DNA of 7,626 nucleotides from Planctomycetota bacterium (GCA_014237955.1 JABABY010000092.1:1-7626); one strand, 5' to 3'; counted from the first letter of the stretch, positions 1-6,358 are shown. The notes: generated by a model from the letters alone, not told the origin. Numbers and translations: made by a program.

Positions 1-1944
1 GGAACTGTCGGTCGTGAACGATAGCGTGAGGTTTTCATATTCGGTGTTGGTTACTTCAAGCGAGGCGGTCAGTGCGTTCCGATCGGTAACGCTCAGCGTC
101 GCACCGTCACCGGTCGCCCGCACTCGAGCATTCAGCGTATAGGTCGTGTTCGGTGCAAGCGCAAAGGGGATGTCCTGCACCGCTCTGGCGGTCTCTTCGT
201 CGGTCGCCTCCAAACGGATTTCACCCTCCTGCCAGGTCGTGTGATCGGTAACCCAATAATGGAGTCCTTCGGTAAAGTCGGCATTGGCAATCATCTCTCC
301 TCCCGCAGCCACCAGTTCCGGAAGCTCGGGCGGTGCGTTCCACTCGGTGCCCTCCGGCGCTGTGGGCAGAGGGAGCTTACCTTCGATTATCCGCACGTCG
401 TCAAAATAGACGGGACCGATTTCACCCTGATAGGCCTCGAGAAAGAGGCGGACCTCAGTGCTGCCGGTGTCGGTGTAGAAGATGAATCGCTTCTCCTGCC
501 ACGCTTCCCCGTTCGCCGCGTTGGTTTTGGGGAGTTGGGTCCCCTGGTCGACGCCAAAAGAGGCCCAGGCCCCTTCGGTCCGCACGCGGGCGGCGAAGGT
601 GTAAAGCGTTTCGGATTTCAGGCCCGCGATCTGCTGTACGACCCGCGCCGAACTCTCGGCAGCGGCCGTCAGTTGCAGGACGTTTTCTCCCTCAAGCGAT
701 ACCAAGTTCACGTTACCGCTGCCGCTCCATGCCGCATCGAGGCTTTCGGTGAAGTGGCCCCCCTGCACCCAATTGCCGGTCGCGTCCGGGCCGGGCAGGA
801 TCGGTTCATCTGCCGGGGGTTCGGGCTGCGGTTCGGTCGGTGGCTCCTCGGCCGGTGGTTCAATCGGTGGCTCGGTCGGCGGCGTGCTTGTAGCAGGGGT
901 CAGTTGGATTGCGTCGATTCCGATCGAACCGGTCTGCTGTTTGTAGGCCTGGGCGTAGACGGTGACAAAGTCAGTGTCTGCTGCAGTGGTGAAAGAGATA
1001 CTGTAATCGCCCGAGACATTGTCACCGGAGGTCGCCTCGGACCACTTGCCGTCAAAACCTTTGACGCCCAGATATCCATAGGCACCCTCTGCCGAAAGGA
1101 TCTGTCCGCTGAGTTGGTATTCAGTGCCTCCTTCGACGGCAACCTGTTGGGAGATCCGTGCGGTCCCGTCTGCGGTGGGCTGAAGCAGCGCCTGGGGGTT
1201 GCCGTTGTTTTGCGCGATCGTGGCGTCGGCCGTGAGGTTGCTCTCATCGACCCAGCCGGAGAGGCCTGCGGAAAAATCACCGTTGGCAACGGCATTTTCA
1301 GCCGGGTCCTCTGCCGGTGGTTCGGGTGCTGGATCGCTACTTGGCGGTTCGGTCGGTGGTGCAGTGGGTGGCTCGGGGGGTGGCTCGGCGGGTGGTTCCG
1401 GAGGATTTTCATCGACCGGCGGCTCGCCGGGCGGAAGGTTCGCGGTGGGAACGAGTTGGAGGTCATCGATGCCGACCGCACCTTCCTGTTGTTTGTAGGC
1501 TTGAGCGTAGACGGTCACAAACTCAGTGCCTGCGGCGGTGGTGAAAGTAATGCTCTGCTCGCCCGACACATTGTCACCGGCGGTCGCCTCGGACCACTTG
1601 CCGTCAAAACCTTTGACGCCCAGATATCCGTACGCACCCTCTGTCGACGTGATTCTCCCGGTGAGTCGGTATTCGGCCCCGCCTTCGACGGCGACCTGCT
1701 GGGTGATCCTTGCGGTTCCGTCTGCGGTCGGGGCAAGTCGTGCCTGCGGATTGTTGTCGGCTTGAGCGACCGTGGCCGTGGCCGAGAGGCTACTCTCATC
1801 GGCCCAGCCTGAAAGCTCGGCAGAAAAATCACCGTTGGTGATGCCATCGGCGGCAAGCAACTGTCTTTCTTCGAGCGACTCGATTTTTAAGGGGCGATTC
1901 GCCCGTCTGCCCTGTGGGCCTGATCTGTGCGTGCCGTCTTTCAT
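1..1944 (-). CDS. LEPR-XLL surface/extracellular protein with repeated CBM-like modules (partial, C-terminus outside window)
   Basis: The first 648 residues are visible; the frame stays open to the left edge. The ATG at 1942-1944 is chosen because GGAGGAG lies 9 nt upstream and the product begins with a basic tail followed by IESLEERQLLAADG (residues 21-34), which fits the planctomycete LEPR-XLL N-terminal motif of large exported proteins. Four beta-rich modules follow: 37-166, 221-350, about 390-522, and 549 onward (cut). Modules 1, 2 and 4 open with NGDF or NADF signatures, and modules 1 to 3 close with GIDD, GIDA or YFDD signatures. This layout resembles jelly-roll carbohydrate-binding modules (CBM4/9-like). 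Pro/Glu-rich linkers at 171-213 and 354-387 separate them, as in extended surface proteins. No catalytic domain is visible. Family knowledge suggests a secreted adhesive or glycan-binding role; the ligand is unknown. Modules 1 and 2 are 100/130 identical. Certain as a gene, tentative in function. Confidence 0.9.
   Translation of the reverse strand, partial: MKDGTHRSGPQGRRANRPLKIESLEERQLLAADGITNGDFSAELSGWADESSLSATATVAQADNNPQARLAPTADGTARITQQVAVEGGAEYRLTGRITSTEGAYGYLGVKGFDGKWSEATAGDNVSGEQSITFTTAAGTEFVTVYAQAYKQQEGAVGIDDLQLVPTANLPPGEPPVDENPPEPPAEPPPEPPTAPPTEPPSSDPAPEPPAEDPAENAVANGDFSAGLSGWVDESNLTADATIAQNNGNPQALLQPTADGTARISQQVAVEGGTEYQLSGQILSAEGAYGYLGVKGFDGKWSEATSGDNVSGDYSISFTTAADTDFVTVYAQAYKQQTGSIGIDAIQLTPATSTPPTEPPIEPPAEEPPTEPQPEPPADEPILPGPDATGNWVQGGHFTESLDAAWSGSGNVNLVSLEGENVLQLTAAAESSARVVQQIAGLKSETLYTFAARVRTEGAWASFGVDQGTQLPKTNAANGEAWQEKRFIFYTDTGSTEVRLFLEAYQGEIGPVYFDDVRIIEGKLPLPTAPEGTEWNAPPELPELVAAGGEMIANADFTEGLHYWVTDHTTWQEGEIRLEATDEETARAVQDIPFALAPNTTYTLNARVRATGDGATLSVTDRNALTASLEVTNTEYENLTLSFTTDSS
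895..1284 (-). repeat. Intragenic repeat copy 2 (CBM-like module, residues 221-350)
   Basis: This is the second copy of the 130-residue module, including the 48 bp exact match at 1030-1077. It is flanked on both sides by Pro/Glu linkers (1306-1434 and 784-885), so the duplicated unit was probably module plus linker. Differences from copy 1 cluster in the first 35 and last 10 residues, while the centre is nearly unchanged. Confidence 0.93.
1447..1836 (-). repeat. Intragenic repeat copy 1 (CBM-like module, residues 37-166)
   Basis: This is the first copy of a 130-residue module in the LEPR-XLL protein. It aligns without gaps to copy 2, offset by 184 residues (552 bp), with 100 of 130 residues identical by my manual count. 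Positions 1582-1629 are identical base for base to 1030-1077. The best-conserved core is the GAYGYLGVKGFDGKWSEAT stretch and the later FVTVYAQAYKQQ stretch. Confidence 0.93.
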
Positions 1945-1953
1945 CTTTTCCCG

Positions 1954-1960
1954 CTCCTCC
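1954..1960 (-). promoter_or_regulatory. Ribosome binding site of the LEPR-XLL gene
   Basis: On the minus strand GGAGGAG stands 9 nt before the ATG at 1944. It supports this start even though no signal-peptide-like hydrophobic stretch follows; the LEPR-XLL region takes that place. I see no convincing -35/-10 pair in the 187 bp between this gene and the DUF1207 gene. Confidence 0.7.
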
Positions 1961-2067
1961 CTTTGATCGCGACCCCTTGGGGCGTACCGAGATCCTGCTT
2001 CGGGCACCCGCGGACCTCCTATTACGGCCCGCCTGATAAGAGAGTTCTCCACAAACGGAGACATTCT

Positions 2068-2126
2068 GAAAAAAGGAATTGCGGCGGCACGAAAAGCGGG
2101 GTGGGGCCGTGGAAATACGGCAATTC
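2068..2126 (-). terminator. Candidate rho-independent terminator after the DUF1207 gene
   Basis: Starting 5 nt past the TAA stop on the minus strand, GAATTGC (2120-2126) pairs exactly with GCAATTC (2076-2082) and is followed by C and then six T (2069-2074). The enclosed stretch of about 37 nt is GC-rich with only short internal pairings such as CGGC/GCCG. The loop is longer than in a textbook terminator. Position and T-tract argue for termination, which would separate the DUF1207 gene from the LEPR-XLL gene. Confidence 0.45.
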
Positions 2127-2131
2127 GCTGC

Positions 2132-3253
2132 TTAGAAGTCGTACCAGATGCCCATGCCCAGTTCCCGCTCGGTATCTTTGAAGAATTCGTACCGCGGGGT
2201 CATGCCCTCCAGGTATTGAAAACCGAATCGCAACAGGGGCCCATAATCTCTGCCACGCCACTGCCAGCCGGTCTGGAAGACAATGTTGCCCCCATAATTG
2301 ATGGCCTGGAGAATATGTCCATTGGCCGCCACAAAGGGTGCGCCACGGAAACCGGTGGCTAGGAGCGGGCTGTATTCGGCACCGAACTGAAACTCCCAGG
2401 GTTTGGCTCCTCCGTCAAAGTTAAAGGCCCAGGAAGCGTCGATGTAGGTACGGATCGCTTCGGTCCATTGGAAGGAATTGGACCAGACGATGGAATTCCG
2501 CACGTAGTTAATGCGTCTTCGCCCAATGACTGCAGGGTTCTTCAGGATGTACTCATCGCCCAGATGTGAGCTGACGTGGTAGAAACCGAACTTGGTTTGG
2601 TAGCGCCGCCAGCCGAAGGAGACGGGCAGGCCTAACCGGTAGTCCGTTGCGATCAATACCCGTCCGTCGCTGTTCTGTCTGGGGAAGACCGCGCCTTCGA
2701 CATCAAACTGAAATCCTTGTGGATAAGCTCCTGTCGGGGAGCCGAAACGGACAATGCCTACCCTCGCACCCAGCGTGCTGTCCCAGTACCAGTTGGAGCC
2801 TGCCGGCAAAAGGGGCTGATTGAAGCCTCGAATGTTGAGCGCCGTGGTTGCCAGCCGGGCAGTATGGAGGCTCGCAAGCTCGGGGCGGTAAATCAGTTCT
2901 CGTGGCAACAGTTGCCAGGACCAGGGCGCGCACAAGGTCGAATTTGCTTGGGGACCCCCGCTGTAATGGCCCCCAAGGAGAGAATCAAAGCCAAAACAAC
3001 GCCCGCATCCTTTTTTGAAGAAACCATCAACTTGACAGCCTTGTCCCGGATAACAGTCACCGGTTGGATAGCAACCGTTCTCTGGATAATAGCCGCCCGA
3101 TCCCTGGCCATCGATCCAGGCATCGAGGTCGATCGGTTCTGGATAGGTGACCTGTGGCTCGCCGATAACGATCGGCGTTTGTCCCATTGTTGCGATCGCG
3201 GTGGTTGCCCAAATAAGGACGGCGGTCGAAAACCAGATGCTTGTTCGTGCCAT
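2132..3253 (-). CDS. DUF1207 family protein, predicted outer-membrane barrel
   Basis: The product is 373 aa from the ATG at 3253, chosen because AGGA lies 9 nt upstream and a signal peptide (MARTSIWFSTAVLIWATTAIA) begins exactly there; the frame also continues upstream to a TTG. Residues about 113-373 match what I know of DUF1207 proteins: YHVSSHLGDEY (225-235), RINYVRNS (247-254), EFQFGAEYSP (287-296), APFVAANGH (305-313) and a C-terminal GIWYDF. Alternating aromatic/polar strands and a terminal Phe fit an outer-membrane beta-barrel, which is inference since the family's function is not established. Before the barrel, residues 57-108 hold six Cys (61, 67, 73, 83, 86, 108) in a Gly/Tyr/Pro-rich stretch with a repeated CYP motif. 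It lies alone on its transcript, with 312 bp upstream and a terminator-like hairpin downstream. Confidence 0.92.
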   Translation of the reverse strand: MARTSIWFSTAVLIWATTAIATMGQTPIVIGEPQVTYPEPIDLDAWIDGQGSGGYYPENGCYPTGDCYPGQGCQVDGFFKKGCGRCFGFDSLLGGHYSGGPQANSTLCAPWSWQLLPRELIYRPELASLHTARLATTALNIRGFNQPLLPAGSNWYWDSTLGARVGIVRFGSPTGAYPQGFQFDVEGAVFPRQNSDGRVLIATDYRLGLPVSFGWRRYQTKFGFYHVSSHLGDEYILKNPAVIGRRRINYVRNSIVWSNSFQWTEAIRTYIDASWAFNFDGGAKPWEFQFGAEYSPLLATGFRGAPFVAANGHILQAINYGGNIVFQTGWQWRGRDYGPLLRFGFQYLEGMTPRYEFFKDTERELGMGIWYDF

Positions 3254-3427
3254 CTCGCAGATTCCTAAATTGACCAAGAGACCAAGAGATGACAAATCCG
3301 GTCGTCATCCCAATGGGGGTGAAGTTTCACATTCCACGCCCGTTCGCTGATGCGTTACAGATGAGGCTTTAGATCTCCGACAGGTCCTGCCTGGGATCCA
3401 TCTAAGAACAGGGGCGGGAGTGTAGAG

Positions 3428-3463
3428 ATTTTTCTGCTCGGCTCCTAGGTCGATCAGAAAAAT
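3428..3463. repeat. 9 bp perfect inverted repeat upstream of the DUF1207 gene
   Basis: ATTTTTCTG (3428-3436) and CAGAAAAAT (3455-3463) are exact reverse complements around an 18 nt spacer that contains the palindrome CCTAGG. Outside the arms, TAGAG and ATCTA continue partial pairing. It lies 175 bp before the DUF1207 ATG and about 100 bp past the peptidase stop. It could be a factor-independent terminator stem read from either strand or a regulator-binding dyad; no long T-tract follows on either strand. Confidence 0.4.
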
Positions 3464-3509
3464 ATCTATAAGTTAATGCGTGGAGATGATTGCTCACAAA
3501 ATCGTTGGG

Positions 3510-3560
3510 CCGACAGCGGGCAATGGCAGCAAGCTAGCGACGGGAACGCTCGCATGTCGG
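3510..3560. repeat. Nested inverted repeat just past the peptidase stop
   Basis: CCGACA (3510-3515) pairs with TGTCGG (3555-3560), and inside it GCGA (3537-3540) pairs with TCGC (3550-3553). The structure begins 5 nt beyond the TAG stop of the M28 peptidase gene. It may stabilise or end that transcript, but it lacks a T-tract. The rest of the 312 bp between the peptidase and DUF1207 genes shows only a short GTGAA/TTCAC dyad (3319-3330) and a TCTCTTGG direct repeat near 3276-3291, with no clear promoter. Confidence 0.3.
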
Positions 3561-3565
3561 TGCGG

Positions 3566-5635
3566 CTATGTACGAGGGGGGTCGAGGATCACGGAGAGCG
3601 TTTTTTCCTCTCCGTCTCGTAGTACGACCACTTTAACCAAGTCGCCCGCTTTGTGGCGAGAGAGCGCGTTTGCAAAATCGGTTACTGTAGCCACCTTGGC
3701 ATCACCGAACTGGACGATGACATCGCCGGTAACGAGGCCACCCCGTTCGGCCGGACTGCCTGGCGCAATACCAGCCATGCGGATTCCAGCCTTTTCATAG
3801 CCATAATCGGGGCGCGATCCAAAATAAGGCCACCGGCCACCGGCGAGTCGCGCCCGTTTTGTCTTCTGATACACTGGCCGTCCTTCCGCCTCAGCAATCG
3901 AAGCAGCGACGTCGGCGACCAGCAGACTGACCCGTTCAATACCCTCTATGTTGACTTTTTCAAAATCATCACCAGGCCGATGATAATCCTGATGCGCTCC
4001 GGTGAAGAAATGCAGAACCGGAATTTTCTTTTCATAGAATGAGGCATGATCACTTGGGCCAAAGCCGCTCGGTTTTTTAACCACTTTGAAGTTATGCCCA
4101 GCATTAAGTCGTTTCACCAGCAGATCGAACTCAACCGCAGTTCCGGTGCCGTGAATGATCAGTTTGTTGTCTCTCAACCGTCCAACCATATCCATGTTGA
4201 GCATGGCAACGGTGTCTTTCAGCGGGACGAGTGGATGTTTGATGTAATGGGCACTGCCAAGCAATCCTCGCTCTTCGCCCGTAAAGGCGATAAAGACGAT
4301 CCGTCGGGGGAGCTTCTTGCCAAGATTTTTGAGCCGTTGAGCGACTTCCAGCAGTGCCGCCACACCGCTCGCATTGTCATCGGCACCGTTATGGACTTCG
4401 TTCGATTCTATTTCGGCGGAGGATTCATCTCCGTAGCCAAGGTGATCGTAATGGGCGCCAATAATGATCGCTTCCTCTGCGTTCGGCCCTTCGCCTTCCA
4501 GGATACCGATCACATTACGGATCTGAGCCCGGCTGCGGACCACAGAGCTTTGCCCCTTCAGTCGCCAATCAACAAGAGGCCTGCTATCGGGTTTTCCGGT
4601 GCGATCAATGCCCGCTTCCAACGTAGCCAGATCACTGTCGAGTGCTTTGAGGAGAATCTGATTGAGGGCCGCGCGCCGGATATGAAAAATCGGCATCTGG
4701 CGGTCCGGGCTGCCATTGCCCGCTCTGTGAAACTCCAACAGTGGATCGTGCGCCGCATCAATTCTTTCGCTATAAGTCCCAATCTGTTTGGCCAGTTGAT
4801 CGACGAGTTGACGATGATCGGCTAATTGTTCGGCAGAGGGCTGGGCGATTTCTTTGAAATGACTGTTGGCAGCCGCTAATGTATCGACCGAGGTCTGCCA
4901 TTGGCGATGTGCATCGGTTGTTTGTTTGTCGGTTTCATAGGTGCCGGTGCAGAACAGGATCGCCGCCGCACCGTGTGCAAATGCATTGGAAATCTTTGTC
5001 TTGAAGTAGGCATGTCTGGAAGGGCTTTGGCCGAAGGGGCTGTGAACATCACCTTGTAGTGGCTGGTGGCGCAGAATAATCACAGCTTTGCCCTTTACGT
5101 CAACGCCTGCGTAATCATCGTACTCGGCATGGTTGTCGGTGATTCCGTAGCCGACAAAAACCAAAGGCAGATCGAACGTCCCGCTGCCACCAGCCGCCAG
5201 CGGCATGTAATCGTGTTGGAATTGCAAAGCAGACTCCGTCTTCTTGGAGGGATCTTCTCCCGGTCCTACAATCGACAACCGATTCGCGTCTGCGGTGCCT
5301 AGTTGGGCATCGGTCGTTACGGCAAACGGCTGGTATGGCGTCCCTTCCACGACGCGAGTTTCCAGACCGATCTTTTCGAACTCTTGGGCAATAAATTCTG
5401 CTGCCCGCTCAATGCCTTTGGTGCCGATCCCACGACCCTCGAGTTCATCCGACGCAAGCAATCGTACGGTATCTGAGATCCGCGAAGCGACCTTTTCCTG
5501 ATTCTCGGCATCCGCTGCCAGCAGCGACAGCGGGCCCGATAGACAAGCGACTAGGAACAAATATTGGCCAGCCCGGAAAAGCAGAGACGGCCAAGTTCTG
5601 AGGAAAAACGTTTTTGATCCGAGAAGGAGGGGCAT
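3566..5635 (-). CDS. Secreted M28 zinc aminopeptidase with PA and PDZ domains
   Basis: The product is 689 aa from the ATG at 5635, chosen for an AGGAA ribosome site 8 nt upstream and the export signal that follows (hydrophobic core about residues 25-40, cleavage near LLAAD). Order: N-terminal lid region; PA domain from about 152, interrupted by a helical, charged insert (about 234-312) and resuming at PIFHIRRAALNQIL (315-328); M28 catalytic domain about 372-587; PDZ about 612-687. The full M28 metal site is present: His395 and Asp397 (GAHYDHLG), bridging Asp419 (NGADDNASG), general base Glu454 with ligand Glu455 (TGEERG), Asp482 (NMDMVGR) and His552 (DYHRPGDD). It should remove N-terminal residues from peptides in the periplasm or outside the cell; the PDZ domain probably aids substrate or partner binding. 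It is monocistronic by spacing. Family assignment is firm, substrate unknown. Confidence 0.95.
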   Translation of the reverse strand: MPLLLGSKTFFLRTWPSLLFRAGQYLFLVACLSGPLSLLAADAENQEKVASRISDTVRLLASDELEGRGIGTKGIERAAEFIAQEFEKIGLETRVVEGTPYQPFAVTTDAQLGTADANRLSIVGPGEDPSKKTESALQFQHDYMPLAAGGSGTFDLPLVFVGYGITDNHAEYDDYAGVDVKGKAVIILRHQPLQGDVHSPFGQSPSRHAYFKTKISNAFAHGAAAILFCTGTYETDKQTTDAHRQWQTSVDTLAAANSHFKEIAQPSAEQLADHRQLVDQLAKQIGTYSERIDAAHDPLLEFHRAGNGSPDRQMPIFHIRRAALNQILLKALDSDLATLEAGIDRTGKPDSRPLVDWRLKGQSSVVRSRAQIRNVIGILEGEGPNAEEAIIIGAHYDHLGYGDESSAEIESNEVHNGADDNASGVAALLEVAQRLKNLGKKLPRRIVFIAFTGEERGLLGSAHYIKHPLVPLKDTVAMLNMDMVGRLRDNKLIIHGTGTAVEFDLLVKRLNAGHNFKVVKKPSGFGPSDHASFYEKKIPVLHFFTGAHQDYHRPGDDFEKVNIEGIERVSLLVADVAASIAEAEGRPVYQKTKRARLAGGRWPYFGSRPDYGYEKAGIRMAGIAPGSPAERGGLVTGDVIVQFGDAKVATVTDFANALSRHKAGDLVKVVVLRDGEEKTLSVILDPPRT

Positions 5636-5674
5636 CGTGTTCGTTCCTGTTTCAGGGGTGGGCCGTTTACCTTT

Positions 5675-5691
5675 TTTTATGATGCATAAAA
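5675..5691. promoter_or_regulatory. 17 bp AT-rich palindrome upstream of the peptidase gene
   Basis: TTTTATG (5675-5681) and CATAAAA (5685-5691) are exact reverse complements around a 3 nt centre, 40 bp before the peptidase ATG. On the minus strand a TTGACG (5714-5719) lies a little further upstream and could be the -35 element, with a poor AAGAAT about 17 bp on. The palindrome would then cover the promoter start region and could be an operator. Both readings are inference. Confidence 0.3.
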
Positions 5692-5734
5692 TTCTTGGTG
5701 CTACAGTGTCATTCGTCAAGTAGTAAATTCGGTT

Positions 5735-5763
5735 TTGACACGCATTGCCGCAATCGATATGAT
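5735..5763 (+). promoter_or_regulatory. Near-consensus sigma-70-type promoter for the receiver/kinase genes
   Basis: TTGACA (5735-5740) and TATGAT (5758-5763) are separated by exactly 17 bp. The -35 element is a perfect consensus and the -10 element differs at one base. Transcription would begin near 5770 and give a leader of about 140 nt before the TTG start of the receiver gene. It is the only strong promoter match I see in the window. Confidence 0.7.
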
Positions 5764-5856
5764 CTTCGCCCTTGCTGGTCGCCTTGGAAACTTGCTTACA
5801 CGCTACATGCGTTCTTTAAAGGTGGCCGATGTGTTTTGTCTTGCAGGGGGACGTGT

Positions 5857-5885
5857 GGAAAGGCCGGATGAAGGACCGGTTTTCC
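5857..5885 (+). promoter_or_regulatory. Leader hairpin 1 upstream of the receiver gene
   Basis: GGAAAG (5857-5862) plus CCGG (5864-5867) pairs with CCGG (5876-5879) plus TTTTCC (5880-5885). This gives ten base pairs, one of them G-U, with one bulged G at 5863 and an 8 nt loop. No T-tract follows, so it is not a standard terminator. It ends 26 nt before the TTG start and may affect translation or RNA stability. Confidence 0.45.
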
Positions 5886-5886
5886 G

Positions 5887-5901
5887 CCTTAGAAAGTAAG
5901 G
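5887..5901 (+). promoter_or_regulatory. Leader hairpin 2 overlapping the receiver ribosome-binding site
   Basis: CCTTA (5887-5891) pairs with TAAGG (5897-5901) around a 5 nt GAAAG loop. The right arm is the AAGG half of the AAGGTAGG sequence that must serve as the ribosome site for the TTG at 5912. Folding would partly hide that site, so this small stem is a candidate for translational control. It is short and could be chance. Confidence 0.35.
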
Positions 5902-5911
5902 TAGGTACTCC

Positions 5912-6274
5912 TTGCGTAGTCAACCGAGTGTCTTGATCGTGGACAGATCCGAGGATTCTAGAGAAGTGCTCTGCACGGCACTTGCGCGTCGCGGGGTCTT
6001 TACCCTCCAGGCAAGCCACAGTGATGAGGTGTTTGCCCTAGTCCAACAGCATCAGCCGAACGTGGTTGTGGTCGATCTGGAATTCGACAGTGCGTCCGAA
6101 GATGAGTTCTGCGACCGATTTGCCGCTCAGTCGCAACAAGCGCCTCTGGTCATGCTCAGCCGTGCTCGCGGCCCGGTCGCCGATACCCCCTCGGTCGGTC
6201 GCGAGGCCGAGTTTTTTCGCAAACCCTATCATTACGGGCCATTACTCCGTAAAATCGAAGAGTTGCTGGGTTAA
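5912..6274 (+). CDS. Single-domain response-regulator receiver protein (CheY-like), TTG start
   Basis: The product is 120 aa, the size of one receiver domain, with no output domain. The start is TTG: an in-frame TAA lies 12 nt upstream, so no earlier start is possible, and AAGGTAGG precedes it. The fold is readable: beta-1 VLIVD (7-11), beta-3 VVVVD with phospho-acceptor Asp55, beta-4 LVMLS with Ser83, and the conserved Lys104-Pro105 in FFRKPY. One feature is odd. The acidic pocket usually has two adjacent acids after beta-1, but here Asp11 is followed by Arg12 (VDRSEDSREVL), which puts Arg where CheY has the metal-binding Asp13. Phosphorylation may therefore be altered or use Glu14/Asp15. 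It likely receives phosphate from, or modulates, the histidine kinase that begins 84 bp downstream on the same transcript. Cytoplasmic. Confidence 0.9.
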   Translation: MRSQPSVLIVDRSEDSREVLCTALARRGVFTLQASHSDEVFALVQQHQPNVVVVDLEFDSASEDEFCDRFAAQSQQAPLVMLSRARGPVADTPSVGREAEFFRKPYHYGPLLRKIEELLG

Positions 6275-6306
6275 CGCATTCGAGGGTTTGCCTAGCACGG
6301 GCAATG

Positions 6307-6330
6307 GTAGCGTTTTATTCAAAAGGCTAC
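6307..6330 (+). repeat. Hairpin between the receiver and kinase genes
   Basis: GTAGC (6307-6311) pairs with GCTAC (6326-6330), and inside it TTTT (6313-6316) pairs with AAAA (6321-6324) across a G-G mismatch, leaving an ATTC loop. It lies in the 84 bp gap, 14 nt before the kinase ribosome site, with no T-tract after it. It may tune relative expression of the two genes rather than end transcription. No clear second promoter is seen in the gap. Confidence 0.35.
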
Positions 6331-6344
6331 TTCCACACGCCCCC

Positions 6345-6350
6345 AGGAGG
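6345..6350 (+). promoter_or_regulatory. Strong ribosome-binding site fixing the GTG start of the kinase
   Basis: AGGAGG is a perfect Shine-Dalgarno sequence 8 nt before the GTG at 6359. The encoded protein begins directly with the first strand of the FHA domain, so this GTG is preferred over any later ATG. Confidence 0.85.
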
Positions 6351-6358
6351 ATCGGCAG

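Noticed and set aside
900..1481. A 193-codon minus-strand frame rich in His/Pro/Ser/Arg
   Set aside because: It overlaps the LEPR-XLL gene in another frame and consists of shifted linker codons and Arg/Ser-rich low-complexity sequence. The true frame has no stop across the region.
241..1812. A 523-codon open frame on the plus strand with Gly/Trp/Arg-rich repeats
   Set aside because: It is antisense to the LEPR-XLL gene. The minus strand gives a coherent protein with LEPR-XLL motif, repeated modules and a good ribosome site, while the plus-strand product only mirrors the Pro/Glu linker repeats and has no recognisable domain.
1945..2131. Search for a promoter and the small TCTCC/GGAGA stem (2046-2061) before the LEPR-XLL gene
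   Set aside because: No -35/-10 pair with acceptable spacing was found, and the 5 bp stem is too short to claim as a functional element.
2717..3268. A 183-codon plus-strand open frame
   Set aside because: It is antisense to the DUF1207 gene and ends inside its signal-peptide region, with no sign of a real protein family.
3254..3295. Upstream TTG start adding 14 residues to the DUF1207 protein
   Set aside because: The ATG at 3253 begins a standard signal peptide and has AGGA at proper spacing; the extension would put extra residues ahead of the signal peptide.
4046..4825. A 259-codon plus-strand open frame
   Set aside because: It is antisense to the M28 catalytic region, whose metal-binding motifs are all on the minus strand. 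No ribosome site or domain supports the plus-strand frame.
5543..5554. Lipobox-like LVAC in the peptidase signal region
   Set aside because: The hydrophobic stretch before Cys31 is only about five residues and most of the hydrophobic core lies after it, so an ordinary signal peptidase I site near LLAAD is more likely.
5636..5719. Upstream TTG start adding 28 residues to the M28 peptidase
   Set aside because: The TTG overlaps the candidate minus-strand -35 element TTGACG, and the ATG at 5635 has a good ribosome site and the signal peptide directly after it.
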